This document shows, piece by piece, positions 11,301 to 18,800 of a stretch of 64,000 bases of DNA (within the stretch, counting starts at the first letter, position 1; every line of letters starts with the position of its first letter). Source of the DNA: Podarcis raffonei (taxonomy: Eukaryota; Chordata; Lepidosauria; Squamata; Lacertidae); contig NC_070614.1 in NCBI RefSeq assembly GCF_027172205.1, positions 36,338,001 through 36,402,000 of the forward strand, read 5' to 3'. The notes beneath the pieces are model-generated. The model was not told the DNA's origin, ran no database searches, and was given only the letters and a program-made list of their open reading frames with translations. A program made the position numbers and the translations under genes.

Positions 11301-13444
11301 CCGGCTCTCCCGGCGAAGGAGAGGCTGGTCCGCCCCGCCGGGGGTCTCCACGTGGGCGTCCTCCTGGCCGTAGAGGTAGGCTCCCCCTCCGCCCCGGAGC
11401 CCGCTCTCTTCTCTCCCGGGACTTTTCTCCTCCTTGACGATCCCGCCTGCCACGTGGTGGTGGAGGGCCGGGTCCTCGGAGTGGAGCAAGCCCCCGACCC
11501 CTGCCTGGGAGGAGGACGACGACGAGGCGGCGGCGGCCGCTACCGCGGAGGAGGAAGGCTCGCCCTGCGGATCCCCGTCGCTGCCGTCGGTCACCGACAC
11601 CTGGGTCCACGCATACTCGTCCTCGTGGAGCTCGGGGTCGAGCTCGGGGTCGCTCTCCTCCTTGATCACCACCTGGCACCAGGGCGCCGCGCCTCCGCCC
11701 CCTCCGCCGCTCCCGCCGCTGCCCAGGATGGCGTCGAGTTCGTGGAAGAAGCGGCACCTCTGGCGGGCGATGCCGTCCTGCAGCTTGGCTTGCTTGTAAC
11801 TCTTCTTCAGGTCTTTGCCTTTGGTCCGGCACTGGTCCTCGTCGCGGAAATAGCCTTTCTCCGCCATCCGCTCCGAGATCCACTGGTAAACGTCGGCATT
11901 CCGGTGGCAGCGGTTCAGCTGCGTCTGGATCCCTTCCTCCCCCCACAGGGCGAGGAAATCCAGCGTCTCCCGGTGGCTCCAAGTGGCTGCCCGGGTGCGG
12001 GGCACTTTGGGGCGATCCGCGCTCTTGGGGCCCAGGAAGGAAGAAGGGGAAGGCGAGGACATGCCCGCAATGGGAAAGGACCGGGGATTATAATAATTAT
12101 AATAATAAAATAATAAAAGCAATCATATAATAAAATGGAATGGAATAGGGGGTCCCCCCCAGCTCGGTTTAATGAGGAGCCTAACCCCGGTGCACGCTGG
12201 GATACAGCCCCCTCCCTAACCCAGAAGACCGAGCGAGGCGGAGTAAGAGGGGCGGGTACCTCCGCGGTAGCACGTAACCCGAGGTGGGACTTACCACGGG
12301 CGCGCTGGCCAATGGGCGCGCAGTATGCATATGACCCTGATTCAAATCGGGCCGCTCGGCCACGCCTGTTGGAAGAGAACCTCTCTTTGCCCCCGCCAAG
12401 CAGAGAGCGGGGCGCTGAACCTCCCGGGGAACCCAGGAGTCCGAGCGCATCTTCGTCTACCTCGCCTCTTTTGGGCGCTCTGCTCATTCAACGCAGCAGA
12501 TCCCTGCACGGCACGGACTGGTCCCGACCCCTCCCAAGGACAGCTAGTCTAGCTGCAGCCCAGCAAGATAGCAAGAAAAGCATAGTTTGGGGCTTGCATA
12601 TCCGCAGCATAATCCCCCCCAGTTAGTTCCTGTGTTCTCTCAAGGGGCGGAGAGGATGTCCTACACGGGGTTGGGATGCAGAGGTGCATTGACATTCAGA
12701 CGAGACGAGAGAGAGAGAGAAAGGAGCGAAGCGGGAGCTTTGGCAGGATTCGAGCACGGGCGAGACTTTGCTTCCCATTCTAAGGTTGTTTTGTGCGCTG
12801 CAGCAAGGCTCGGCCGGACTCCTGGGTTCTACAGGGGATCCCAGCTCTCTTAGTTAGAGTTGACTTTGCAGCACGCGCAAGTTCTTCCGCGTCCCTTTTC
12901 CTAAATGTAGACTTAAATAACAGTGATAGTTGAAACGTGCCGCCGTGAAGAGGGAGACCTTTGGAGCTCGGATGGGCAACGACACCCACGTGAGAGGCGG
13001 CGAGTCCAGCCAGAAGACCGCTGGCTCAGCTGAGGAGCGAAGGTCAGGGCTGGAGAGCGGCGGGGAAGAGAGGGGCAAAGACCAGGGCAAAGGGCGGCGG
13101 GCTCTGGGGAAGGAAGGCAGACCCTCCCCATGACCCTCCTGTTTGCAATCTACTCCTGCTCCCGCCCTGCTTACTAAACAGCCTTTGCTTTTGAAGAAAA
13201 GAAATCCACACTTTCCTCCTCTTCCGACATCTCCCTGAATTCCTAACCCCCACCGGATCCCTCTCCCGCGCTCTCCCCTTAGGGGACCCAGGCGTCCGGG
13301 GGGCGCCTCCCAGCCTGCTTCCCTTACCTGGGCTGCCCCAGTGCCCTCTGGGACAGGCCCATACTCCATGGAGCTGTAGATATCGGGCACTGAAGGGGCC
13401 CCACGCCTGCCGCCGCCTCCCGCCGCTGCTGCTGAGCCAGCCAT
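279..13444 (-). CDS. ALDH16A1: ALDH16A1, N-terminal part (exons 1-8)
   Basis: Aldehyde dehydrogenase family 16 member A1, a two-ALDH-domain protein of about 800 residues; the first ~380 are here. Coding exons in gene order: 13444-13328, 6851-6749, 4684-4558, 3744-3566, 3378-3301, 2360-2176, 1553-1401, 476-279. Every junction has AG/GT signs and phases agree. Family marks include MEYGPVPEG near the N-terminus (human LEYGPVPES), [43 protein letters not shown] and [10 protein letters not shown] at the start. The ATG at 13444 is the first in-frame one. The usual catalytic Glu is Gln282 (LQLGGK), the usual Cys is Gln316 (CGQAQSAGS) and the usual Asn is Ser185 (PRSFPL); Lys208 (LKP) is kept. Mammalian ALDH16A1 is also known to lack the active-site Cys and is described as non-catalytic, so a binding or scaffold role is inferred. 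Another gene lies in intron 1. Confidence 0.95.
571..796. mobile_element. Tigger-like MITE, copy 1
   Basis: Ends are CAGTGGTACCTCGGGTTA and its complement TAACCCGAGGTACCACTG, flanked by TA on both sides. CAGT termini plus a TA duplication fit the TcMar-Tigger group. Same family as the copies at 3914, 4863 and 61168; the interior is rich in copies of the end motif (TTCAGGTTA, TTAAGAAC). No coding capacity. Confidence 0.8.
876..1209. repeat. hAT-like miniature element, degenerate
   Basis: Starts CAGGGGCGAGGAAGCTC and ends CCCACTCCTCAG, a diverged inverted pair. Its middle (GGGCCACATTCCTTTCTGGG, CCAGGGCCACACGCC) recurs at 41695-42047 and 55955-56312, so this is one dispersed family. No clear target duplication seen. 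Confidence 0.55.
1401..1553 (-). CDS. ALDH16A1: ALDH16A1 exon 7
   Basis: 153 nt, 51 codons, phase 0 at both ends. Encodes [18 protein letters not shown], then [20 protein letters not shown]. The LQLGGK motif is the usual LELGGK with the general-base Glu replaced by Gln. Confidence 0.95.
2176..2360 (-). CDS. ALDH16A1: ALDH16A1 exon 6
   Basis: 185 nt, entered in phase 1 and left in phase 0. Encodes [20 protein letters not shown] and [13 protein letters not shown], ending KVAFAGSAE: the Rossmann-fold cofactor region of the first ALDH domain, with the cofactor-contacting Lys of VLKP kept. Confidence 0.95.
3301..3378 (-). CDS. ALDH16A1: ALDH16A1 exon 5
   Basis: 78 nt. Encodes [20 protein letters not shown] then PALAMG, aligned with human [20 protein letters not shown] then PALAVG. 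PRSFPL stands in place of the usual PWNFPL, so the conserved Asn is Ser. Confidence 0.93.
3566..3744 (-). CDS. ALDH16A1: ALDH16A1 exon 4
   Basis: 179 nt, acceptor CCCCAG, donor CTCG then GTGAGT. Encodes [20 protein letters not shown] and [20 protein letters not shown]; human has [17 protein letters not shown] at the same place. Confidence 0.95.
3914..4139. mobile_element. Tigger-like MITE, copy 2
   Basis: CAGTGGTACCTTGGGTTA at the left and AACCCAAGGTACCACCG at the right, each next to TA. Lies in ALDH16A1 intron 3. The contents match the copy at 4863 in the same orientation and the copies at 571 and 61168 in reverse. Confidence 0.8.
4140..4557. other. unassigned part of ALDH16A1 intron 3
   Basis: About 400 bp between a MITE and exon 3. 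No exon, clear repeat family or RNA gene was recognised here. Confidence 0.5.
4558..4684 (-). CDS. ALDH16A1: ALDH16A1 exon 3
   Basis: 127 nt, acceptor CCCACAG, donor CAA then GTAAGT. Encodes [20 protein letters not shown] then [20 protein letters not shown], matching the human stretch beginning [20 protein letters not shown]. Confidence 0.95.
4811..5178. mobile_element. hAT-like MITE split by a Tigger-like MITE
   Basis: The left half (GGGAATCTGCAGCCCCGCCA, about 4815-4860) and right half (GGGGCTGATGGGAGCTGG onward, 5105-5178) belong to the common squamate element whose middle reads ACTACAACTCCCATCA. A Tigger-like copy (4863-5104) sits between them with TA on both sides, so the hAT-like copy is older. 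Confidence 0.6.
4863..5104. mobile_element. Tigger-like MITE, copy 3
   Basis: Starts CAGTGGTACCTCGGGTTA, ends TAACCCGAGGTACCACTG, TA at each flank. 242 bp: a little longer than its sisters because the end-proximal unit (GTAACCTGAAGC) is repeated near the right end. Confidence 0.82.
5219..5315 (+). repeat. purine tract: (GAG/GAA)n then (GA)n
   Basis: An unbroken purine run made of GAGGAG, GAAGAA and then about 20 GA units. The reading frames through it code only Glu/Arg/Lys or Leu/Ser runs and are not genes. Confidence 0.95.
5316..6085. other. ALDH16A1 intron 2 DNA without recognised content
   Basis: About 770 bp with one A-run near 5957. No exon, structured RNA or known repeat could be supported. 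Confidence 0.4.
6100..6370 (+). mobile_element. L2-like LINE relic (end of reverse transcriptase)
   Basis: Decayed frames read [38 protein letters not shown] and FKALN, which follow the C-terminal RT pattern of L2/CR1-clade LINEs (CNALY, QNAAARLL, HITPVL, LHWLP). It is broken and short. Confidence 0.75.
6410..6665 (-). repeat. tRNA-derived SINE
   Basis: On the minus strand it begins GAGAGCCAGTGTGGTGTAGT, a tRNA-like head with a B-box-like GAACTGGGTTCGCTTC region, then GACCTTGGGCTAGTCACAC and a body ending near AAATCCAAACTCG. Relatives at 25190, 29050, 39440, 45295 and 58440. Confidence 0.7.
6749..6851 (-). CDS. ALDH16A1: ALDH16A1 exon 2
   Basis: 103 nt, too short for a long ORF. Acceptor TTTTTAG, donor ACAG then GTAGAG. 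Encodes [20 protein letters not shown] then [14 protein letters not shown]; human has [20 protein letters not shown] then KP. Phase 0 in, phase 1 out, which fits exons 1 and 3. Confidence 0.93.
6852..7915. other. ALDH16A1 intron 1, unassigned part
   Basis: About 1 kb between exon 2 and a LINE tail. Pyrimidine-rich patches and short ORFs only; nothing that can be named. Confidence 0.4.
7920..8055 (+). repeat. LINE 3'-end fragment
   Basis: TTTTATTTTAAAAGGTTTTA, then GGGCTCCTTCGGGAGGAAGG and CAGGATATCCCTCAAATAAA: the usual end of a squamate LINE tail (CTCCTTCGGGAG, GCGGGATAT, AAATAAATA). Its TTTATT on the plus strand near 7979 could double as an AATAAA for the minus-strand gene ending at 8178. 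Confidence 0.55.
8178..8587 (-). CDS. Myb/SANT-like gene exon 2
   Basis: 410 nt from acceptor CCCCCTGCAG to the TGA-side end of the frame ...[11 protein letters not shown]. Encodes [33 protein letters not shown] and the charged helix rich in Glu, Arg, Lys and Trp. Confidence 0.85.
8178..12062 (-). CDS. Myb/SANT-like (trihelix) DNA-binding protein
   Basis: Two coding exons, 12062-11258 and 8587-8178, give 404 residues. Exon 1 ends ...CGG AGA G and exon 2 starts TT, making one Val codon, so the phases fit. Residues about 26-113 form a Myb/SANT-like (Myb_DNA-bind_4) domain: [20 protein letters not shown], then [38 protein letters not shown] and [10 protein letters not shown], with the three spaced Trp/hydrophobic positions of trihelix domains. 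The middle holds Gly, Ser and Ala runs and two acidic VIKEE/VKEE patches (SUMO-site-like). The C-terminal part, [18 protein letters not shown] to [15 protein letters not shown], is charged and likely coiled-coil. Similar domains occur in ZSCAN20, ZSCAN29 and MSANTD proteins, but no zinc fingers are here, and the exact orthologue was not identified. A nuclear, DNA-binding role is inferred. It lies in ALDH16A1 intron 1, same strand. Confidence 0.85.
8826..8975 (+). repeat. tRNA-headed SINE with CR1-like tail
   Basis: TGGATAGCTCAGTTGGTTAG (A-box) and GTAGGTTCAATTCCCC (B-box) head, then GGAGATTGGACTAAATGGTC and CCTTCCAACTCTATGATCTC. It is the best-kept head of this family here. The tail and its copies elsewhere argue against a working tRNA gene. 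Confidence 0.8.
9116..9368. mobile_element. hAT MITE with 8-bp target duplication
   Basis: Flanked by identical GCTAAGAG on both sides (9108-9115 and 9369-9376). Ends CATGGGTAGGCAATC and CAGGGCTCAGCAAAC (the latter on the minus strand) are diverged forms of the CAGGGGTxxGCAAxC hAT terminus. 253 bp, no coding capacity. Confidence 0.85.
9377..10430. other. intron DNA without recognised genes
   Basis: Intron of both ALDH16A1 and the nested gene. AT-rich with short T/A runs near 9660 and 10175. Nothing nameable was found. Confidence 0.4.
10434..10617 (-). repeat. tRNA-derived SINE
   Basis: Minus-strand head with GCAGAAGGTCCCAGGTTTGG and CATCTCCAGGTAATGCTGGA, ending near AGTCAGACTCGG-type sequence. 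Same family as 32034 (plus), 34530, 51725, 58765 and 60795. Confidence 0.75.
10618..11180. other. intron DNA, guanine-rich, unassigned
   Basis: Contains direct-repeat-like phrases (GATTCCTGGxxT, AGGAAGG) suggesting an old tandem or gene-poor repeat, but no family can be named. A short (TA)n run lies at 11174-11189. Confidence 0.35.
11258..12062 (-). CDS. Myb/SANT-like gene exon 1
   Basis: 805 nt from the ATG at 12062 (context GGGCATGT) to the donor GAGAG then GTGAGTGG. Upstream in-frame codons (TTG at 12122) fall in an AT-rich (TAA)n stretch and give an unlikely Tyr/Asn run, so the ATG was chosen. Holds the DNA-binding domain and the Gly/Ser/Ala runs. Confidence 0.85.
12066..12135 (-). repeat. 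AT-rich (TAA)n-like stretch in 5' leader
   Basis: TAATAATTATAATAATAAAA on the plus strand, just upstream of the Myb/SANT-like ATG and inside an otherwise CpG-rich region. Confidence 0.6.
13328..13444 (-). CDS. ALDH16A1: ALDH16A1 exon 1
   Basis: 117 nt, 39 codons, donor GCCCAG then GTAAGG. Encodes [20 protein letters not shown] then [19 protein letters not shown]; human starts MAATRAG and also carries LEYGPVPE. It is 6.5 kb upstream of exon 2, with the nested gene in between. Confidence 0.92.
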
Positions 13445-13512
13445 GGGCACTAATTGGGCTGCTTCCCCCTTGACAGTTGCAATAAGCACCAGCCAGGCTA
13501 AACATTCAGCCA

Positions 13513-13541
13513 CCCGCCCCCTTTAGGGCGGCACTTCCGGA
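13513..13541 (-). promoter_or_regulatory. GC box and ETS-like site of ALDH16A1
   Basis: CCCGCCCCC at 13513-13521 and CACTTCCGGA at 13532-13541 (ETS core TTCCGG), 70-100 bp upstream of the ATG. The spacing suits a TATA-less start near here; binding is inferred. Confidence 0.5.
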
Positions 13542-13545
13542 CTCC

Positions 13546-14850
13546 TGGCTTCCATAGAGACTGGGAGGTGGGGAGAAGGGACGCATCGGCACCATAGAGA
13601 TGGAGAGGGAAGAGGTCTATTGCTGTCACAGAGCTAGAAAAAAAAGAGAAAAAGTCTTTGTAACCTTTTAATTAGTCTTATAAACTTTCATGACTACAGA
13701 CGAGGCTTCCTGGTTACTTTTTATTTTGTTTGCAACAAAATGAAATGCATAACAAGGAAAACCCTCCAACATTGAGGTTGCATCTTCTTGGTTACTTTTG
13801 AAAGCTGTTTTGTTTGCTAGTTGGGATTATAAATATCAGGTACCCTTCGGAATCAACAGCGAAATCCAGGATTTTGGCGTGAATGGGATTGATTGGCCAG
13901 AGGTTATTGCCTCACCCTTCCCCAACCCCTACCCCAAGAGAAGAAAAATCAGAGCTCAGCCTTACAGAGCAATCCAAGGCTCCCTGGTAAATGTGTATAG
14001 GATTTAACCTTTATTATCTCAACACTGCAGGTTACAGGGGAGGCGCTGCGAGATAGAGAGGAGTTATGACAAGCCTGCAATGTATTCCAAGATTCTTACA
14101 TACTTAGGAACATATACCAAAGCCTGGCTATTGGTGTAGTTGAAGAATCTGGTTTGTTATATAAATGGTGTTTTATATTGAAATGCTTGCATTCCCCCGC
14201 CCATTATTTCACCCAACCTTTTAGAAGCCTATTTTGACATTAAACAACATTTAAGTAAATAAACACACACACCCCAGTATTAGCATTAAAACAAAATAAA
14301 TTAAACGCAACAACAAATTGCTGCTCTTCCATGACACCAAAAGCTCACTCTTGTCTAATAGCGCGCCCAGCCCCGCTTTAATCCAAAGGAAAAAGCCGAA
14401 TCTAACCGGATGTTTGAGATGCTAGTCTAACATTTGTCTGACCTCGCGTCCTTAACTCCATTGGAGTTCTTGCATCCTCAATACAGAGCGCAGAGATAGG
14501 AAGCCTATGAGAAAGAGGCAAAGAGAACTCGACTTCCGGTCCCACTTCTCCGCAAAGCGAACCTTCTGGCACCCGCGCGTGGCGTCGCTTCCTTCGCCGC
14601 GGAGCCGACGAGAGACAGATATATAAACTATATACGATACCAAGGTAAACATGAACCTGGAAGCTATGATTTAAAAAAAAATCGTTGTTTATAGATCATG
14701 TGCATGGGACGCAGGAAAAGGAGTGGCATTAAAGTTCAGGGAGTAGAGAGAGGCAAGTATCCTCCCCCCCCCGCACTTCCAGTTATTTGCTGTAACCATT
14801 AGGCAGTATTTCCTCCCGTCCTTTTCTCAGTAGTCAGTACAGCTAAGGTC
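13546..14850. other. spacer between ALDH16A1 and PIH1D1
   Basis: Divergent intergenic DNA. CpGs cluster again near 14525-14615 with an ETS-like ACTTCCGGT. The rest is AT-rich without recognised repeats or genes. Confidence 0.4.
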
Positions 14851-14854
14851 GGGA

Positions 14855-14880
14855 GTCGCTGCCATAGCAACAACGGAAGT
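14855..14880 (+). promoter_or_regulatory. RFX X-box-like and ETS-like motifs upstream of PIH1D1
   Basis: GCTGCC-AT-AGCAAC at 14858-14871 fits the X-box form GTNRCC-N2-RGYAAC at all fixed positions but one. CGGAAGT (ETS-like) follows at 14874-14880 and an inverted CCAAT (GATTGG) at about 14890. Together they suggest the PIH1D1 start region, with its 5' non-coding exon somewhere in 14.88-15.15 kb; no donor was fixed. Confidence 0.45.
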
Positions 14881-15279
14881 TTGATCCGTTGATTGGAAAG
14901 GAAGTTCGATTTGGCAGAGGCAGGTGCGGGATCTTGATTCCTGGAAGGGGAGATCTTAAAAGGGTCCCCCTCCTTTCTTTTTGGAGACAGCAAAGCGTGA
15001 AGCTGAGATATCACGAGCTTGTATTCAAACCCAGCTTCAGCCAAGTAGTCTTGGTACTTGGTACTTCGCAGGGTTGTCTTCTTGAGGATGAAGTGGAGAG
15101 TTGAGAAAGCGTCGTTTCCTTGGCCTCGTCTCCTTGGAGGGAGGGTGTAGCTGCAAGTCGTTAGAGCAGTGAGTTGGGACCCTTGGGGCTTGATTTTGGT
15201 TTAGGGTGTGTGTTAACGTTAAATCTTAAAAGTTAAGTCTTTCAGCAGAGAAAATTTTATTGAATTTTATGCCTGCAGT

Positions 15280-15700
15280 ATGGGAATTACGGGACCTAAT
15301 ATCAATCTCCGAATGGCGGCCAAGAGATTGATATTGAGGAGTTGGGGGGGGGGAATAAAATATATGATACCCTTCAGTCAATGGACAGATGATATGATAT
15401 CACTGGCAGTTTATGAACGGAACTGCTTACAGGCGCAGACTCTATGGACAAACATTATAACATTTGGAATGAGTCTATACAAAATACAGTAAGGTATTAG
15501 CATTTACATAAGCACTAGGACAATAACACTATACCAATTTATACAAGAATGTATATAATATATTGCTTTTGGGGGGGTATATTTTCATTTTTATATGTAT
15601 CTTTGCTGTTGCTGTTTTTCTCCCTCTCACCTTTCCTTCTTTTTCCCCCTGTATCACTTTATTTCTTTTAGCTGAAATCACCTTTAAAAAATATAAATAT
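15280..15700 (+). mobile_element. L1-like LINE 3' relic
   Basis: A short frame reads NLRMAAKRLILRSWG, then WTDDMISLAVYERN and LWTNIITFGMSLYK, then a pyrimidine-rich 3' tail and AT-rich end. This resembles the C-terminal end of L1-type ORF2 in lizards, but the clade call is uncertain. It lies in the 5' leader intron of PIH1D1. Confidence 0.45.
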
Positions 15701-15730
15701 TAACCCCTGCAGGGTCCAGCTAGCACCACC

Positions 15731-15817
15731 ATGGCATCTGTAGCCGACACATCCCTGTTATCAGCTGAGCTGCAGGAGGAGGAGGAAGAGGAGGAGTTCC
15801 GACGTCTTCTACTCCAG
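15731..15817 (+). CDS. PIH1D1: PIH1D1 coding exon 1
   Basis: Acceptor CCCCTGCAG at 15712, 18 nt of leader, then 29 codons: MASVADTSLLSAELQEEEEE then EEFRRLLLQ. The donor is CAG then GTCTGC, a weak site. Human has FEELLLQASKEL at the same join. Confidence 0.88.
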
Positions 15818-18800
15818 GTCTGCATGGAGGCCTGTGGTGGGGGTGGGGAGGAAAAATTGGGGATCAGGGACCATGTGTAGCTGATGGACTCTCCTCCAGG
15901 CCCCATCTGCACTATGCATTTAAAGCTGTTTCATACCACATTAAACAGCCATGGTCCCCTCCCCCAAATCCTGGGAAGTATAGTCTGTTAAGGTTGTTGA
16001 GAGTTGTTAGGAGACCTCTATTCCTCTCATAGAGCTACAATTCTCAGATGATTTAATAACCAGCTCTTATTCCCAGGGAACTCAGAATTGTAGCTTTGTG
16101 AGGGAAAGGGGGGGTGTCGCATAACAGCTCTCAGCATCCCTTAACAAACTACAGTTCCCAGGATTGTTTTGAGGAAGCTGTGACTATTTAAAGTGGTATA
16201 ATACTGCTTTCAAATTTATAATGGAGTTCAGTGAAGCTGACCTGAGAAAATTAAACTGTAAAGACCTTTTGGGTTGAATGTTGCGGAATGTGACATGAAG
16301 GGTTGGGGATCAGGGAAGGACATGGGGCTCTTGGAATGTCTAATTCCAGATGTAAGAGGCTGCAGCCTTTCATCCTGGAAAGAAATGGGATTGGTTTAAG
16401 TAATAATAATAATAAAATAATAATAATAATAATTAATAATTTATTATTTATACCCCACCCATCTGGCTGGGTTTCCCCAGCCACTCTGGGTGGCTCCCAA
16501 CAGAATATTAAAAGTACAATAAAACATCAAACCTTAAAAATTTCTCTAAAGTCTGAGTTGTGTAGCTGTGTCATACATTTATCTCTGCCTCTCAGGCAAC
16601 CCAGAAAATCCAGAGCTTCATGCCCTCTCCGGCAGAATCCAAGCCTATCCGTCCACTCCCAGGTAAAGAACAAAAGGGATCGTGAAGGTTTCTAAATGAA
16701 CTTTTTTTCTAAACTGGGTATATGCTTGGGCAGTCAAATGGCAAATGCATTTCATTGCAAACAAGGGCAAAGTGATGCATGCTGGGGCGCAAAATAATAA
16801 TAATCTAAATTTCACATATAAGCTCATGGGGTGACTAACCAGGATGAGATGTTTGGGTCATAGTGGGTAGCTCTATGGAGAAGCTGATCCATTGTGCAGC
16901 AGCTGTGAAAAAGGCAAATGCCACACTGGGGATCATTAGGAAAGGAATTGAAAATAAAACTGTCAATACACTTGGATGACTATGTACATATGTGCTATTT
17001 ATCCGGCCATCTCATCTCAAAAAGGATATTGTAGAGTTGGGGAAAGTTCAGAAAAGGCCATCAAAATTATCAAAGGGGTAGACCAACTCCCCTTTAAGGA
17101 AAGGGTGCAACATTTGGGGCTTTCTAGTTTAGAGAGAAAGGTTGAGAAAGCAGGGAGGTGGTAGAGGTGTATAAAATTATATATAGAGCAGAGAGAGAAG
17201 CTTTTCTCCGTGTTTCATATAACCAGAAAAGCGGAGATCTCGGGATTACAGGGTAGTGGGGTGGATGTTAGAGGGGCAATGGGGAGACAAGGTGAAAGTG
17301 GTCCATGGCCAGCAAAAGCACATTCCCTAGTTGTTTAGAGAAACCTGCAAATCTATGACTCGCTTCTCTCATCCTCCCCAGGATTCTGCCTTAAAACCCG
17401 CACAAGTTCCGGCGAGAAGGTCTTCGTGAACGTCTGCCGGTCTCCCCACATCCCCCCACCTCCTGACCTGACCAACGAAGAGCTTGCCTGCCTCATTGAG
17501 TCGGAGAACGCCTCCACCTTCAGGATCCCCATGAGCCTGGGAGAGCCCCACGCGGAAGTGGACAAGAGTGAGCATCCGCCTCATTGATGCTGAGAGGACG
17601 GGCTAGCCGTGAAATGGGTTGCTAAATCTTAAGGAAAACCAGGGCTGGAGCACCTACTTCTACAGAGCCAGCCTGGTCTTGGTGGACTTTTGTTTGTGTG
17701 ATCTAGGCAGGCTGAAGTACCTGCAGTACCATTCCTGCAGCACAGTGGAGATTGGGCCGAGGACTCCCTGTGCCTAAGAGAGCTGTCTGAGTAGCACAAG
17801 GAGTAAGGAACTTGGTCCCCTAAATCCCAGGCCCAATCCCTCTCATCATTTGAAGGACACTTCTACTACTACAGTGGATGCTCGGGTTGCGAAAGTGATC
17901 CGTGCGGGAGGCACGTTCGCAACCTGCAGCATTTGCAACCCACAGTGCCGTGTCTGCGCATGGGCGGGTCGCGCTTTGGCGCTTCTGCACATGCGCAAAG
18001 CGTGATTTAGTGCCTCTGCGCATGCGTGAGTGCCAAAACCTGGAAGTAACCCGTTCTGGTACTTCCGGGTTTGGCGTGGTGTGCAACCTGAAAACGCACA
18101 ACCTGAAGTGTCTGTAACCCGAGGTATGACTGTACTACTATTATTTATAATTTATAAACTGCCCTATACCCACAGATCTCAGGACAGTTCATAGGATAAA
18201 AACACAGACTACATAATCAAAATAAAAACAAACACCTGAGTAACCCCCTTCCCCCCCAACCCCCTCCCCACATTTTAAAAGGGCATCGGATGACGATCGA
18301 CCAATGGACTTGTTAAAGAGGAACGTTTTTGCCAAGGAATCACTTGGCATCCAAAACACACTTGCTCACTTTTTATTTTTACATGGATGATCCATATTTT
18401 GTGTAGCTCACAGAAATAGAAACCTGCAGATGAATGCAGCTTTGTGGAGGGGGAAAGTTCAAATGTTTTTAAGAAAGCATTGATTTGTACCCACCCTGGC
18501 TGAAGAGAGAGAAGCACACCTGATCTCTTTGTTTTTCCTCGTGGGGATGTCTCTGCATAAGAGCGTCTCCCAAGTGAGGTGGTGCATTGTGGACTCAGCC
18601 CTTGAAGGACAACTGTGAAACCAAGGCTCCTTCTGCCTTGTAGGTTTTAGGAATAGCCCCCTCTTCTGTAGAAGCAGCCTGACCCTTCTTTCTTCTTTCC
18701 CAGGTGGCAATGCTTGCACCGTCTATGACGTATCCATCAGCACCACCTTTTACAACAAGATGGAGGTGAGTTGCCTTTTTGAAAGGGAGCCTTTGTGTCC

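Larger units (their letters stand above)
11230..13545. promoter_or_regulatory. CpG-rich promoter region of two genes
   Basis: Dense CpG from about 11.25 to 13.55 kb covers exon 1 of the Myb/SANT-like gene, its upstream region and exon 1 of ALDH16A1. Upstream of the Myb/SANT-like ATG lie a CCAAT motif (GGCCAATGG near 12308) and an octamer-like ATGCATAT near 12326. No TATA box is evident, as expected of CpG promoters. Confidence 0.65.

Noticed and set aside
12063-12122. Upstream start for the Myb/SANT-like protein at 12122
   Set aside because: The codon there is TTG, and the extension would be a Tyr/Asn run from a (TAA)n-like stretch.
13445-13513. Longer ALDH16A1 N-terminus starting at 13513
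   Set aside because: The codon is GTG, and the protein length matches human from the ATG at 13444.
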